The notes beneath the pieces were generated by a model. That model saw nothing but the letters and a program-made list of their open reading frames with translations, was not told where the DNA came from and did not search any database. A program made the position numbers and the translations under genes. A stretch of DNA of 41,508 nt from Planctomycetota bacterium (GTDB taxonomy: Bacteria; Planctomycetota; UBA8742; JACQVU01; JANLHZ01), in assembly GCA_024653775.1 (NCBI GenBank), contig JANLHZ010000325.1, positions 1 to 41,508 of the forward strand. Direction: 5' to 3'. Positions 16,280-25,327 of the stretch are shown here, piece after piece (the first letter of the stretch is position 1; the number at the start of each line of letters is the position of its first letter).

Positions 16280-16307
16280 TGGTCTATGTTCAGACCAAAC
16301 TAGTATA
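16280..16307 (-). promoter_or_regulatory. Probable promoter and operator of the helicase-methylase operon
   Basis: On the minus strand TATACT (16302-16307) is a 5/6 match to the -10 box; no good -35 lies 16-18 bp upstream. Where transcription should start there is a perfect dyad TGGTCT-N6-AGACCA (16280-16297). A dyad over the start site of a restriction operon suggests repressor or controller-protein binding. No controller gene is seen nearby. Inference from position. Confidence 0.4.
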
Positions 16308-16471
16308 CAGGAATCCCGGACACATTTTAGTCTACTTGTGACTCAATACTGTTCGGCACGACTAATGCTTGGCATAATAAGCATGCCAGATTGCCAGAAA
16401 TGGCGCAAGTTCGGAGTACACTCCGGCGGCGCGCTCCATCTGTACGTTCCTCGGCGGGATGTAAAACCGAA
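16308..16471. other. Intergenic region between the ribosomal operon end and the defence operon
   Basis: No gene is seen. Read in the direction of the ribosomal operon, a short CGGAG-TGTA-CTCCG hairpin follows the rplQ stop by about 50 nt without a U-run. Overlapping palindromes around 16370-16386 (ATGCTT...AAGCAT and GGCAT...ATGCC) are visible. No convincing intrinsic terminator. Confidence 0.4.
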
Positions 16472-17140
16472 TTACCCGGGCTTTTTCTCGTCGGAGTCAC
16501 CCTCGGCGGGCTTATCTTCCGCGTTTTCCGCGGGGGTTTCCACGAGCGCGTCTTTGGTGGATTCCGCGGGAGTTTCCTCGGAGGTCGCTTCTTCCGCGGG
16601 AGCTTCCTCGGCTTTGGTAGCTTCAGCCACCGGAGTTTCCTCTGGAGCATCCTGAGCGGGTTCTTCCTTCGTGGCTGGTTCCTTTGTCTTCGGCGCTGGT
16701 TTCGATGAAGGCGCGCCCTTCTTGAACAGCAGCGGTTCGTCCGCGGGGATCAGCGCGAAAAGCACCTGCTCCGCCGCGTCGCCAAGCCGACGTTTGTCCA
16801 TCCGAAGGATGCGCGTGTAGCCGCCTGGACGGTTCTCGTATCTCTGCGCGAGTTCCCCGAAGATCTTCTTCGCGGCTTTCTCGTTCTGAAGCAGAGAGAC
16901 CGCCTGGCGGAATCCGCTTAGCTGCTTCGCCTTCTCCCGCGGCGTGTCGTCCTTGGCGCGGTTACGCTTTCCGAGGGTGATCAACTTCTCAACGAATCTT
17001 CGCAGGTGCTTCGCCTTCTGAGGCGTCGTGATTACCTTCTCGTTTTCATCGAGGATCAGACTCGCGGCCATGTTTCTACGGAGCGCCACGCGATGCTGCG
17101 TGTCTCTGCCGAGTCTTTTTGTGGATTTCAGATGTCGCAT
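16472..17140 (-). CDS. rplQ: Ribosomal protein L17 with long acidic tail
   Basis: A large-subunit protein near the peptide-exit region. Residues 1-138 are a standard L17, starting MRHLKSTKRLGRDTQHRVAL and including RPGGYTRILRMDKRRLGDAA. Residues about 140-222 are an added low-complexity tail rich in Ala, Pro, Glu and Thr, ending SDEKKPG; normal L17 is 115-130 residues. It is the last gene of the superoperon, directly after rpoA. The tail is in frame with normal codon use, so it is real rather than a fused gene. Confidence 0.97.
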   Translation of the reverse strand: MRHLKSTKRLGRDTQHRVALRRNMAASLILDENEKVITTPQKAKHLRRFVEKLITLGKRNRAKDDTPREKAKQLSGFRQAVSLLQNEKAAKKIFGELAQRYENRPGGYTRILRMDKRRLGDAAEQVLFALIPADEPLLFKKGAPSSKPAPKTKEPATKEEPAQDAPEETPVAEATKAEEAPAEEATSEETPAESTKDALVETPAENAEDKPAEGDSDEKKPG

Positions 17141-17185
17141 TGTTTACTCCGCATTCAAATTTGATCGACCTGGACTCGGTCTTCC

Positions 17186-18232
17186 TTAGTTGATGATGCC
17201 GGGACTCGTCTCAGGCGACTTTCTCTTCGACCTGAGATTTTCGACGTCCATTCCAAACGCGAGTCCGAGCGTCTGGACGCGCTTCTTGACTTCCTTCAGC
17301 GTCGTGCGACCGAAGTTTCTGATCTTGAGTAGCTCCGACTCCGGGCGCGCGACAAGTTCGCCGACGTTCGAAATCTTCTCGCCTTCGAGACAGTGGCAGG
17401 CGCGAACGCTGAGTTCGAGGTCCGAAATCGGAACGTCGAACTTCGCGATGAGATCGTCCAGCTCTTTGTTCTCGTCGCTCTTCGTCTCTTCCACCGGAGG
17501 GAGGTCCGCCTGTATTTCGGTTCCGAGCGAAAAGTAATTCACGAAGGGATTGATGTGCTTCCTGAGAATCTTCGCGGACTCGACGAGTGCATTTTCCGGA
17601 TCGACGGTTCCGTCGGTCCAGACGTCGAGAACGAGCCTGTCGTAGTTGACGAGCTTCCCGACGCGGGTGCTTTCGATCTTGTAGCGAACGCGCTGCACCG
17701 GAGAGTAAAGGCTGTCGATCGCAATGCGTCCTATCTCCTGCTCCGCGAGTTCGTTTTCCTCGCTGACCACGTACCCGCGGCCTTTTCGGACTTCGCAGGT
17801 CACTTCGAAAACGACGTCGTCCGTCATCGTGCAGATGACGTGGTCCGGGTTTCCGACGTTCACTCCGGCTGGACACTCGAAGTCCGAAGCCTTGACGACG
17901 CCCTTCTTGTTTTTCGAGATGGAAATCGTCGCGCTGGTTTCGCTTTCCGACATAACTATCAGAACCTTTTTGAGGTTCAGGATGACGTCCGTGACGTCCT
18001 CGACCACGCCTGTCACGCTCGACGCCTCGTGCGCGACGCCGCGGATCTTGACGGAGACGATGCTCGCGCCCTCGATGCTCGAAAGCAGAATCCTCCGCAG
18101 ACTGTTTCCGACGGTATGTCCGAAACCGCGCTCGAAAGGCTCGATATTGAAAGTCTGGTGATTTTTATCCTGCGGATCGTCGACCTTGTCGATTCGATTC
18201 GGAAGCTCCAGATTACGCCAGCGAATGCGCAT
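17186..18232 (-). CDS. rpoA: RNA polymerase alpha subunit
   Basis: The 348-residue product dimerises to start polymerase assembly. The N-terminal domain has PFERGFGHTVGNSLRRILLSS, the invariant assembly block. The C-terminal domain (about 275-335) has LELSVRACHCL and LLKIRNFGRTTLKEVKKRV, the helix-hairpin-helix region that binds UP-element DNA; the arginine of the R-x-x-N DNA-contact set is kept, and the asparagine position reads His. The start MRIRWRNLELPNR is of the kind seen in PVC-type bacteria. GGAG lies 6 nt before the ATG. A ~105-nt gap to rpsD contains only GC-rich stems. Confidence 0.97.
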   Translation of the reverse strand: MRIRWRNLELPNRIDKVDDPQDKNHQTFNIEPFERGFGHTVGNSLRRILLSSIEGASIVSVKIRGVAHEASSVTGVVEDVTDVILNLKKVLIVMSESETSATISISKNKKGVVKASDFECPAGVNVGNPDHVICTMTDDVVFEVTCEVRKGRGYVVSEENELAEQEIGRIAIDSLYSPVQRVRYKIESTRVGKLVNYDRLVLDVWTDGTVDPENALVESAKILRKHINPFVNYFSLGTEIQADLPPVEETKSDENKELDDLIAKFDVPISDLELSVRACHCLEGEKISNVGELVARPESELLKIRNFGRTTLKEVKKRVQTLGLAFGMDVENLRSKRKSPETSPGIIN

Positions 18233-18337
18233 TTTTTGACTCCATATCTTTGACCGCCGCGACGACCGCTGATTTTTGCCCTCGTGCTTTTTTCTCCCGG
18301 CGTCGCGGCGCCAGTCCGGAAAAAAGCGGGCGGATAA

Positions 18338-18979
18338 CTACTTCGAATAATACTCGATAACGAGGTTCGTCTTGAACGCGTGGGACGCTTCGTCAAGAGA
18401 CGGAAGCTGAAGCACGTTCGCCTTCACGAGCGGCTTTTCCTGCACGCTCACCCACGACGGAGCCGTGATTCCCTGCTTCTTGCGGGTCTCGAGGTTCTCC
18501 GTCAGAAGGTTGTTGATTCGCTCCACGGGCTTCGCGCTGACCTCGTCGCCTTCGCTAAGCTGATAGCTGGGCTTCGTGACCTTGCGACCGTTGACGCGAA
18601 TCTGTCCGTGAGTGATGATCTGCCTCGCGTGGCGCCTCGAAAGCGCCAGGCCCGCGCGGTAGACGATGTTGTCGAGCCGGCGCTCCAGCAGGATCACGAG
18701 GTTTTCGCTCGAGTTCCCCGTCATCCTTCCCGCCTCCTTCACGTAGCGACGGAACTGCTTGTCGAGGATGCCGTAGAGACGCTTCATCTTCTGCGATTCG
18801 CGAAGGTGGAGGCCGTAATCCGTCGGCTTCTTCCTCCAGGTGTGCTGCCCGGGAGGATTGGTGCGGGTCTTCTCGCCCTCGAAGGGGCACTTGATGGTGT
18901 CGCAACGGACACCCTTCAGGAAGAGCTTTTCGCCTTCTCTTCTGCAAAGTCTGCAGGCTGGACCGTGATAAACCGCCAT
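18338..18979 (-). CDS. rpsD: Ribosomal protein S4, zinc-binding form
   Basis: The 213-residue product is a primary 16S rRNA binder of the small subunit. Four cysteines (C9, C12, C26, C31) form the C-plus zinc site. The S4 RNA-binding domain follows from about residue 100 ([21 protein letters not shown] ... [10 protein letters not shown]). In enterobacteria S4 represses the alpha operon; no pseudoknot leader can be recognised here. The gene order S11-S4-RpoA-L17 is canonical. Confidence 0.97.
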   Translation of the reverse strand: MAVYHGPACRLCRREGEKLFLKGVRCDTIKCPFEGEKTRTNPPGQHTWRKKPTDYGLHLRESQKMKRLYGILDKQFRRYVKEAGRMTGNSSENLVILLERRLDNIVYRAGLALSRRHARQIITHGQIRVNGRKVTKPSYQLSEGDEVSAKPVERINNLLTENLETRKKQGITAPSWVSVQEKPLVKANVLQLPSLDEASHAFKTNLVIEYYSK

Positions 18980-18988
18980 TGTTTCTCC

Positions 18989-19381
18989 TTATACCCTTCT
19001 TCTCTTGCGAGGCCTGCAACCGTTGTGCGGGAGACGCGTCACGTCCTCGATGGAACGAACCTCCACGCCGATGTTCTGGAGCGCGCGAACCGCGCTCTCC
19101 CGGCCCTGACCCGGACCCTTGACCTTCACGTCGACTTCACGCAGTCCCATCCTCTTCAGGTTGTCCGCCATCGTCTCGACCGCTCTCTGCGCGGCGAACG
19201 GCGTCGACTTCCTCGAACCCTTGTGACCAGCGGTTCCGGCGGAACCCCAGGCGACGACGTCACCCTTAGAGTCGGTCACAGTGATGATGGTGTTGTTGAA
19301 CGTGCTCTTGACGTGCACTATACCGCGGGGAAGGTTCCGTTTGACCTTCCTCTTTCCGCCTTTTTTCTTTTCTTTACCCAT
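18989..19381 (-). CDS. rpsK: Ribosomal protein S11
   Basis: The 130-residue product is a platform protein of the small subunit, near the mRNA exit. A lysine-rich N-terminus ([15 protein letters not shown]) leads into the standard [30 protein letters not shown] block, and the end [12 protein letters not shown] is the conserved S11 C-terminus. Length is normal. It ends 9 bp before rpsD. Confidence 0.97.
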   Translation of the reverse strand: MGKEKKKGGKRKVKRNLPRGIVHVKSTFNNTIITVTDSKGDVVAWGSAGTAGHKGSRKSTPFAAQRAVETMADNLKRMGLREVDVKVKGPGQGRESAVRALQNIGVEVRSIEDVTRLPHNGCRPRKRRRV

Positions 19382-19406
19382 TAATTACCTCGTGTGGTTT
19401 TGAATT

Positions 19407-19787
19407 CTATTTCTTGCCCGCGATCTTCTTACCGGCGATCGTTTTGCGTGGACCTTTCCTCGTGCGCGCGTTCGACTGAGTCTGCTGTCCACGCACCGGA
19501 AGTCCGATTTGGTGGCGGATACCGCGATAGCAGCGGATCGTGCGAAGGCGGGTGATGTTCTGCGCTACGGCTCTTCTGAGCGCGCCCTCCACGGTGTACT
19601 GATCCTCGATCAGCTTGCTGAGCTTCATCACCTCGTCGTCGGAAAGCGTGTGCGCGCGCTTGTCCGGATCGATCGCGGTCTTTGCGCAGATCTGCTTCGC
19701 GGTGGTCTGACCGATCCCGTAAATGTACGTCAGAGCGATGTAAGTCTTTTTCTTCGCCGGTACGTCAACACCAACTATACGTGGCAT
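19407..19787 (-). CDS. rpsM: Ribosomal protein S13
   Basis: The 126-residue product is a head protein of the small subunit that contacts L5 across the subunit bridge. It starts [26 protein letters not shown], has the [27 protein letters not shown] signature, and ends in a basic tail containing the duplicated unit [10 protein letters not shown]. Length is normal. Confidence 0.97.
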   Translation of the reverse strand: MPRIVGVDVPAKKKTYIALTYIYGIGQTTAKQICAKTAIDPDKRAHTLSDDEVMKLSKLIEDQYTVEGALRRAVAQNITRLRTIRCYRGIRHQIGLPVRGQQTQSNARTRKGPRKTIAGKKIAGKK

Positions 19788-19802
19788 ATTTACTCCCTCA
19801 GG

Positions 19803-19916
19803 TTATCCCTGCTTCTGCTTGTGCCTTTTGTTCGAGCAGATCACGCGGACGATTCCCTGTCTGCGAATGATCTTGCAGTTTTCACAAATACGTTTAACGC
19901 TTGCCTTGACCTTCAT
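19803..19916 (-). CDS. rpmJ: Ribosomal protein L36, zinc-ribbon form
   Basis: A 37-residue protein read on the minus strand: [20 protein letters not shown], then a second pair containing [13 protein letters not shown]. The residues C-x-x-C (11 and 14), C27 and H32 form the C-plus zinc site. Its ATG overlaps the infA stop (ATGA) and it ends 15 bp before rpsM. It sits in the normal place between infA and rpsM. Confidence 0.96.
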   Translation of the reverse strand: MKVKASVKRICENCKIIRRQGIVRVICSNKRHKQKQG

Positions 19917-20284
19917 TTCTTTACTCCTCCCCCACTTCCGCCTTTCACGCCGCTGCCGCCGCCGCCACGCTTATCTGGCTTCTTGCTGGTGTCGGCGACC
20001 GCGCTTTCGGCGTCGGGTCCATCTTCATCGGGCTTGTCTTTCGGCATCCCGCTCCTCTGCAAACTCTGGCGATACACAATCCTGCCCTTCGTGAGATCGT
20101 ATGGCGACATCTCGACAACCACGCGGTCTCCGGGAAGAATCTTGATCCTGTTCATTCTCATTTTGCCCGAGAGATGGCAAAGGATGGTTTGCTTCGCGAA
20201 TTCGTCCAGCTCCACCCGGAACTTAGTCCGCGGAAGCAGTTCGCGCACCACGCCTTCGACTTTAATGTTATCTTCCCGTGACAT
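19913..20284 (-). CDS. infA: Translation initiation factor IF-1 with C-terminal extension
   Basis: Residues 1-about 76 are a complete OB-fold IF-1 ([52 protein letters not shown]), which occupies the ribosomal A site during initiation. Residues about 77-123 are an added polar then Gly/Ser/Lys-rich tail; normal IF-1 is about 72 residues. In many bacteria the map gene lies between adk and infA; here it is missing. Confidence 0.95.
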   Translation of the reverse strand: MSREDNIKVEGVVRELLPRTKFRVELDEFAKQTILCHLSGKMRMNRIKILPGDRVVVEMSPYDLTKGRIVYRQSLQRSGMPKDKPDEDGPDAESAVADTSKKPDKRGGGGSGVKGGSGGGVKK

Positions 20285-20332
20285 ATTCTTTTCTAAAAAA
20301 GGACTCTTCTATACCAGTTCCATAACGCGCAT

Positions 20333-20992
20333 TCAAGCGCTGAGTTTTATTGCAAGATCAGCAAGGTCCGCCTCGATTTCCGAAATATCCCGGTTCGCGT
20401 CGATATTCTGGAACACTCCGGACTCCTTGTAATACGGTATCAGCGCCGCGGTGTTTTCTTCGTATTCCTTCAGCCTTACGCGCACCTTTTCTTCGGTGTC
20501 GTCTTCCCGCTGATACAGGTCGAGTTGCTTTCCGTTCTCGTCCCGTCCGCTCGCGGGCGGAGGATTGAACCGCACGTGGTACACGTTTCCCGTGTTCCGG
20601 CACGTTCTCCTGCCGCAGATGCGCTCGACGATGACGTCGTCCGGCACGTCGAAGAAAACCACCACCGACAGCGGCATGTGGTGAATCTTCAGATACCTGT
20701 CGAGCGACTTTGCCTGCGCGATAGTGCGCGGAAAACCGTCGAAAAGGAATCCCTTCTTTGCGTCGTCCTCCTCGAGCCTTTCCGCCACGATCTTCAGAAC
20801 GATCTCGTCCGGAACTAGCTTTCCCTCGTCGGCGTACTTCTGCACTTCCATTCCGAGCGGAGTCCCGGCCTTCTTCTCGGCGCGGATGAGATCTCCGGTG
20901 CTGATATGCGGAATCCCGAGCGTGGAAGCGAACTTCACGGCCTGGGTTCCCTTGCCCGCTCCGGGTGGTCCTATGAAAACGACGCGGGTCAT
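20333..20992 (-). CDS. adk: Adenylate kinase
   Basis: The 219-residue product interconverts ATP+AMP and 2 ADP. The P-loop GPPGAGKGT is at 8-16, the AMP-binding block is HISTGDLIRAEKKAGTPLG, and GFLFDGFPRT follows. The long form of the LID is present (CGRRTCRNTGNVYH ... QREDD) but lacks a full set of four zinc cysteines. The start overlaps the secY stop by 4 bp (ATGA), the classic spc arrangement. Confidence 0.97.
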   Translation of the reverse strand: MTRVVFIGPPGAGKGTQAVKFASTLGIPHISTGDLIRAEKKAGTPLGMEVQKYADEGKLVPDEIVLKIVAERLEEDDAKKGFLFDGFPRTIAQAKSLDRYLKIHHMPLSVVVFFDVPDDVIVERICGRRTCRNTGNVYHVRFNPPPASGRDENGKQLDLYQREDDTEEKVRVRLKEYEENTAALIPYYKESGVFQNIDANRDISEIEADLADLAIKLSA

Positions 20993-22446
20993 CTTCTCGA
21001 CCTCCTCTGCCTGCCGCCGCCGCGGGCGCCCGGCGCGAGACCTTCGTATTCGCGAACCACGAGGTGGCTTTCCACCTTCTGGACGATGTCGAGCACCACG
21101 CTGACCATAATCAGAAGACTCGTGCCGCCAAGGAACGCGGCGAGGGAGTACTCGATGCTCAGCCAGCTACTGACGACCTGCGGGAATAGCGCAATGAAGC
21201 ACAGGAACACCGCGCCGACGAACGTGATGCGCACGAGTATGTCCTGCAGGAATTTCGCGGTCTCTCTTCCCGGACGCACCCCCGGTATGAACGCTCCGGC
21301 TTCCTTCCACTGCTTCGAAAGGTCCGTCGGGTTGAACATCAACTGGTTCCAGAAGAAGCTGAAGAAGAACACCGCCGCGATGTAAAGAACGACGTACCAG
21401 AAATTTCCAAAGCCGAGAGTACTCGCGATCCACGCGAAGAAGCTCGAAATGCTCTGCTGCCAGCCCGGATCCTTCGACTGGAGGTTCTGCGCGATGTACC
21501 CGAAAATCATCGACGGGAAGATGATAAGGCTGCTCGCAAAGATGACAGGCATCACTCCCGCCTGATTGACGCGCAGCGGGATCGTCGCGCGGTTGCCGCC
21601 ATAGATTTTCTGCCCGCGGGCGATTTTGGGATTCTGTATCGAAATCCTTCTCTGGCCCTGGGTCATCAACACGACGAGCGCGATTACCGCGATCAGCATC
21701 AGTACGAACACGCAAAGCCTGAGCAGCATCTCGCCCTCGTGGGTCTTGATGTCTCCGCCTGCGCTGCCAAGCCCGCCGACGTAGCTCCGAAGGCTCGAAG
21801 GAAGCCGCGCGATGATTCCGCACATGATCACGACGGACGCGCCGTTTCCGATGCCGTATTCTGAAATCTGTTCGCTAAGCCAGACGAGGAACATTCCTCC
21901 GGTGGTCAGCACGAACACGGTCGAAATGAAAAAGAGTCCCCTGTCCTCCGGATCTATGAGATAGATGCGATCCGTCGTCTGGACGTTCTGGATAAGGTTG
22001 ATCATCATGAAACTCTGGACGATGCAAAGCAGCACCGCCAGATATTTTGTGTACTGTCCGAGCTTTTTCCTGCCTCGCTCTCCCTCCTTGCTCAGTTCAT
22101 CCAGGGCCGGAACGATTTTCGTAAGCAGGCTGAATATGATGCTCGCTGAAATGTACGGCATGATGCCGATCGAAAACAGCGTACAGTCGGCGAGGCCGCC
22201 ACCGGAGACGAGGTCGACGAAGCTGACGAATCCGCCGTCGCCGCCGAGAGTCGTCGCGAGTTCGTGCCTGAGCGCGTCCAGCGCGGCGGTGTTCACGAGC
22301 GGAATCGGGATATGAAACCCGATCCGATAAATGAACAAAAAGAACATCGTCCAGAGCATCTTGGTCTTTAATTCCGGGATGCTCCAGATGTTCGTTATCG
22401 CCCGAACGAAGGCGTTGTTCCTGAACCAGATTGCGAGTGCATTCAT
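20989..22446 (-). CDS. secY: Preprotein translocase subunit SecY
   Basis: The 485-residue inner-membrane channel of the Sec pathway. About ten hydrophobic segments are visible. Diagnostic stretches include IPIPLVNTAAL in the plug region, GIMPYISASIIFSLL, GIGNGASVVIMCGI, and a cytoplasmic loop GQRRISIQNPK. The C-terminus is extended and Arg/Gly-rich. It precedes adk in the canonical order. Confidence 0.97.
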   Translation of the reverse strand: MNALAIWFRNNAFVRAITNIWSIPELKTKMLWTMFFLFIYRIGFHIPIPLVNTAALDALRHELATTLGGDGGFVSFVDLVSGGGLADCTLFSIGIMPYISASIIFSLLTKIVPALDELSKEGERGRKKLGQYTKYLAVLLCIVQSFMMINLIQNVQTTDRIYLIDPEDRGLFFISTVFVLTTGGMFLVWLSEQISEYGIGNGASVVIMCGIIARLPSSLRSYVGGLGSAGGDIKTHEGEMLLRLCVFVLMLIAVIALVVLMTQGQRRISIQNPKIARGQKIYGGNRATIPLRVNQAGVMPVIFASSLIIFPSMIFGYIAQNLQSKDPGWQQSISSFFAWIASTLGFGNFWYVVLYIAAVFFFSFFWNQLMFNPTDLSKQWKEAGAFIPGVRPGRETAKFLQDILVRITFVGAVFLCFIALFPQVVSSWLSIEYSLAAFLGGTSLLIMVSVVLDIVQKVESHLVVREYEGLAPGARGGGRQRRSRR

Positions 22447-22466
22447 ATCTAAACTGAGCTTCTCCG

Positions 22467-23150
22467 TTATTCGCCGACAGATGGAGTGTCGGTCTTATCC
22501 GACTTCTCCTTGCCCTTTGATTTCTTCGGTTTCTTCTGGCCTTCGGAAGCCTTGGCCTCCGAAGCGCGCTTTTTGTCTTCCTCCTTGCGCCAGGCGGAAA
22601 TCTTCTTCTCGCGGACCGCCGCCGCATCGCGCTTCTGACGATCCTTGCCGGTGCCCTTCGTGCGCTCCTTGAAGGTTTTGTTGCGTTCCTTCACGATTGA
22701 AGGACTGTCGGGAAGCAGCTCGCACGTCCCGCCCGCCGCTTCGATCTTCTGCCTTGCGGACAGACTGAAATGATGGGCGAACACGTTCAGCGCGCGATCG
22801 ATCTCGCCGTTTCCGAGGATCTTGAGGCCATCGCCCAGGTTCTTGACTATCCCGGCGCCGCGGAGCACTTCCGGATCGACTCTAGAACCTGCGTCGAAAT
22901 TCGAAAGCATGGATACGTTGACGACGACGTATTCGGTGCGCCACTTGTTGTTGAAGCCGCGCTTCGGGAGTCTTCGATACAGCGGCATTTGTCCGCCCTC
23001 GTACCTTCTTCGTCCGCTCCATCCGGCCCTTGCGCCCGCGCCCTTCTGTCCGCGCCCGGCGGTCTTGCCCTGTCCGCTTCCCGGACCGCGACCTAGCCGC
23101 TTGGTGGCGGGTTTCTTCGTCGCGAGTGATTTAAGTTCTGCCAGATTCAT
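22467..23150 (-). CDS. rplO: Ribosomal protein L15 with basic tail
   Basis: The ATG at 23150 is preferred over an in-frame TTG at 23168, because GGAAG lies about 7 nt before it and L15 proteins start M-x-L. Residues 1-about 147 are a normal L15 (KRLGRGPGSGQGKTAGRGQKG, PLYRRLPKRGFNN). Residues about 150-227 add a Lys/Glu-rich low-complexity tail. S5 ends 20 bp upstream with no L30 gene between, so rpmD is missing from its usual place. Confidence 0.95.
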   Translation of the reverse strand: MNLAELKSLATKKPATKRLGRGPGSGQGKTAGRGQKGAGARAGWSGRRRYEGGQMPLYRRLPKRGFNNKWRTEYVVVNVSMLSNFDAGSRVDPEVLRGAGIVKNLGDGLKILGNGEIDRALNVFAHHFSLSARQKIEAAGGTCELLPDSPSIVKERNKTFKERTKGTGKDRQKRDAAAVREKKISAWRKEEDKKRASEAKASEGQKKPKKSKGKEKSDKTDTPSVGE

Positions 23151-23170
23151 AGCATGTCTTCCGTTCAATA

Positions 23171-23728
23171 TTAGTTATGCACTTCGTGAAGCTCGACTCC
23201 CCGAAGCCTTTCGATTTCCTTCTTGCTGCGCGTCGCCTTTAGCGCGCCGAGGGTCGCCTTGACTACGTTCAGCGGATTCGTGGAGCCGTAGCACTTGGTG
23301 AGCACGTCCTTGACTCCCGCGAGTTCGAGTACCGCGCGGACCGCGGCGCCCGCGATAAGTCCTGTACCAGCGGACGCCGGGAGAAGCCTTACCTTCGCCG
23401 CGCCGAACTTCTCTTCGACCACGTGGTGGATGGTTCGATGATCTTTAAGATCGACGAATTCGAGGCTCTTCTTTGCGCCCGAAACCGCCTTCTCGATCGC
23501 GCTTGGGACGTCGTTGGATTTGCCGAAGCCGAAGCCGACGGTTCCCTTGCGGTTTCCGTAGACGACGAGGGCGCTGAAGCTGAACCTGCGTCCGCCCTTC
23601 ATAACCTTGGTGCTGCGGTTGATCTTGACGACGCGCTCCTCGAAGTCGCTTCTGACTTCTTGTTCGTCGTCTCCGCCTCTCCTCCTTCGCGGGGAGTCGC
23701 CTTCTTCTCTTGGTCCTTTTTTGCTCAC
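23171..23728 (-). CDS. rpsE: Ribosomal protein S5
   Basis: The 185-residue product shapes the small-subunit mRNA entry and decoding region. The double-stranded-RNA-binding N-domain contains [24 protein letters not shown], followed by [20 protein letters not shown]. The C-domain has the [24 protein letters not shown] block. A ~25-residue Arg/Glu-rich N-terminal leader is longer than usual. Confidence 0.96.
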   Translation of the reverse strand: MSKKGPREEGDSPRRRRGGDDEQEVRSDFEERVVKINRSTKVMKGGRRFSFSALVVYGNRKGTVGFGFGKSNDVPSAIEKAVSGAKKSLEFVDLKDHRTIHHVVEEKFGAAKVRLLPASAGTGLIAGAAVRAVLELAGVKDVLTKCYGSTNPLNVVKATLGALKATRSKKEIERLRGVELHEVHN

Positions 23729-23739
23729 ACCTTCTCCTT

Positions 23740-24108
23740 TTAGAATTCGAGGCCCGCTTCACGGGCGCCGTCCGCGAGGGCTTTCACCCTGCCGTGGTAT
23801 TTGTAGCTTCTCCTGTCGAATCTGACAGCTTTGATTCCCTTAGCGATAGCCTTTTCGGCAACGTTCTTGCCGATCAGCTTCGCCGCGTCCAGATTCTTCC
23901 GGCTTCCGTCCTTGACGAAATCCTTGTCGAGAGTCGAACTCGAAACGATGGTCGAGCCGGACTCGTCGTCGATCACCTGCGCGTACATGTGCTTCAAGCT
24001 GCGGAACACCGTAAGACGGGGACGCTCCTTAGCCCCGCGAACGCGCTTCGAAAGACTTTCGGCCTTGACTCTCTTTTTTCTATGTTTGATTCTGATTGCG
24101 TCTGCCAT
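23740..24108 (-). CDS. rplR: Ribosomal protein L18
   Basis: The 122-residue product binds 5S rRNA in the central protuberance. Typical blocks are [20 protein letters not shown], the [17 protein letters not shown] helix, and the C-terminal [28 protein letters not shown]. Length is normal. It lies 11 bp upstream of rpsE. Confidence 0.97.
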   Translation of the reverse strand: MADAIRIKHRKKRVKAESLSKRVRGAKERPRLTVFRSLKHMYAQVIDDESGSTIVSSSTLDKDFVKDGSRKNLDAAKLIGKNVAEKAIAKGIKAVRFDRRSYKYHGRVKALADGAREAGLEF

Positions 24109-24131
24109 AACGCGCCTCTCTCTTTACTGGA

Positions 24132-24689
24132 TCAGCCGCCGCTGACTGTTGCCTTGCTTTCCTTCTGCTTGATCACTTCGCCTTCGTATTTGATTCCCTT
24201 AAGGTTGTACGGCTCCGGAGGTCTCACCCTTCGAATGTTCGCCGCGACCTGTCCGACGAGCTGCTTGTCTATCCCGCTGACTTCGATCTTCTGAGCGCTC
24301 GGAACCTTCACTTCCACTCCCGTCGGAATCTCCACCCAGGCGGGTTTGTTCTTGTTGTAACCGACCGTAAGAATCAGCTTCTTGCCCTGGATTTCCGCCT
24401 TGTAGCCGGTTCCGCTGATTTCAAGGTTCCGCGAGAATCCGTCGCTGGCGCCCTTGATCATATTCGCGATGAGCGCCCTTGTGGTTCCGTGCATCGCGCG
24501 GTGCTCCCTCGATTCTCCGGTGCGATCGACGACAAGTTCGCTGCCTTCGACGGAAACCTTCACGTACTGCGTGAAGGAATAGTCGAGCTGACCCCTCGGT
24601 CCCTTGACGGAGATCCTGTTCGATCCTTCATCGACGTTTATGTTAACCGCTTCTGGAATCGCGATTGGTTTTTTCCCGATGCGCGACAT
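24132..24689 (-). CDS. rplF: Ribosomal protein L6
   Basis: The 185-residue product binds near the sarcin-ricin loop. It starts MSRIGKKPIAIPEAVNI and ends its second domain with IRRVRPPEPYNLKGIKY, the diagnostic P-E-P-Y-K/N-x-K-G-I block, followed by a short tail. Two repeated alpha/beta domains are evident. Length is normal. Confidence 0.97.
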   Translation of the reverse strand: MSRIGKKPIAIPEAVNINVDEGSNRISVKGPRGQLDYSFTQYVKVSVEGSELVVDRTGESREHRAMHGTTRALIANMIKGASDGFSRNLEISGTGYKAEIQGKKLILTVGYNKNKPAWVEIPTGVEVKVPSAQKIEVSGIDKQLVGQVAANIRRVRPPEPYNLKGIKYEGEVIKQKESKATVSGG

Positions 24690-24720
24690 AAATTTCTCCT
24701 ACGCTAATTACCGATACTCC

Positions 24721-25119
24721 CTAGAACACTTCCGCCAGCACTTCGCCGCCTGTCTTCTTCTTTTTCGCCTCGCGGTCGCTCATCACGCCCTGGGACGTAG
24801 ACAGCACCAGAATTCCCATACCGCCGATCACGGGCTTAAGTTCGCGGAAACCCTTGTAGACCCTTCTTCCTGGCGTCGAGACGCTTTTGATCTTCAGTAT
24901 TACGTCCTCGCCGTCCGGGCCGTACTTAAGATTCAGCTTGAGCTTCGCCTTCGTCGTTCCCGGCTCGACCACTTCATAACCGTCGATGTACCCTTCGCGC
25001 TGCAGAGTCTGCGCGATGCCTTCCTTAAGATTCGAAAACGGCACGTCGACCCCGTCCCGGTACGTGCGGATCGCGTTGCGAATTCTCGTCAGCATGTCTG
25101 CAATTGGATCTGTATTCAT
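24721..25119 (-). CDS. rpsH: Ribosomal protein S8
   Basis: The 132-residue product binds 16S rRNA helix 21. It starts MNTDPIADMLTRIRNA, and the C-terminus has GGMGILVLSTSQGVMSDREAKKKKTGGEVLAEVF, the invariant STS-G-x-x-[TS]-D block. In E. coli S8 represses the spc operon at the L5 mRNA; that site cannot be recognised here. Confidence 0.97.
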   Translation of the reverse strand: MNTDPIADMLTRIRNAIRTYRDGVDVPFSNLKEGIAQTLQREGYIDGYEVVEPGTTKAKLKLNLKYGPDGEDVILKIKSVSTPGRRVYKGFRELKPVIGGMGILVLSTSQGVMSDREAKKKKTGGEVLAEVF

Positions 25120-25126
25120 ATCTCTT

Positions 25127-25312
25127 CTACCAGCTCGCCTTTCTGACTCCCGGAATCAGCCCCTGATCTGCCAGTTTCCGGAAACACAGCCTGCATATCT
25201 TGAACCTGCGATAGTACGCCCTTGGTCTTCCGCAAAGTTCGCAGCGATTGTACTCACGGACTTTGTACTTCTGCTTCCTTTTCGACTTGATTATGAGTGA
25301 TTTCTTAGCCAT
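25127..25312 (-). CDS. rpsN: Ribosomal protein S14, zinc (type Z) form
   Basis: A 61-residue protein of the small-subunit head. It has the compact zinc form with CELC and CRLC motifs flanking [11 protein letters not shown], ending [10 protein letters not shown]. The short type is the ancestral zinc-dependent one rather than the ~100-residue zinc-free paralogue. Its ATG lies 15 bp after the rplE stop. Confidence 0.97.
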   Translation of the reverse strand: MAKKSLIIKSKRKQKYKVREYNRCELCGRPRAYYRRFKICRLCFRKLADQGLIPGVRKASW

Positions 25313-25327
25313 ACGATGAATCGTCCT

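Noticed and set aside
16370-16395. Sigma-54 promoter in the TGGCAT...TATGC sequence on the minus strand
   Set aside because: The GG and GC pairs are 12 bp apart instead of 10, and the match is part of a palindrome.
16472-16730. Separate gene fused to rplQ
   Set aside because: The tail is low-complexity Ala/Pro/Glu sequence without a domain, in frame with L17.
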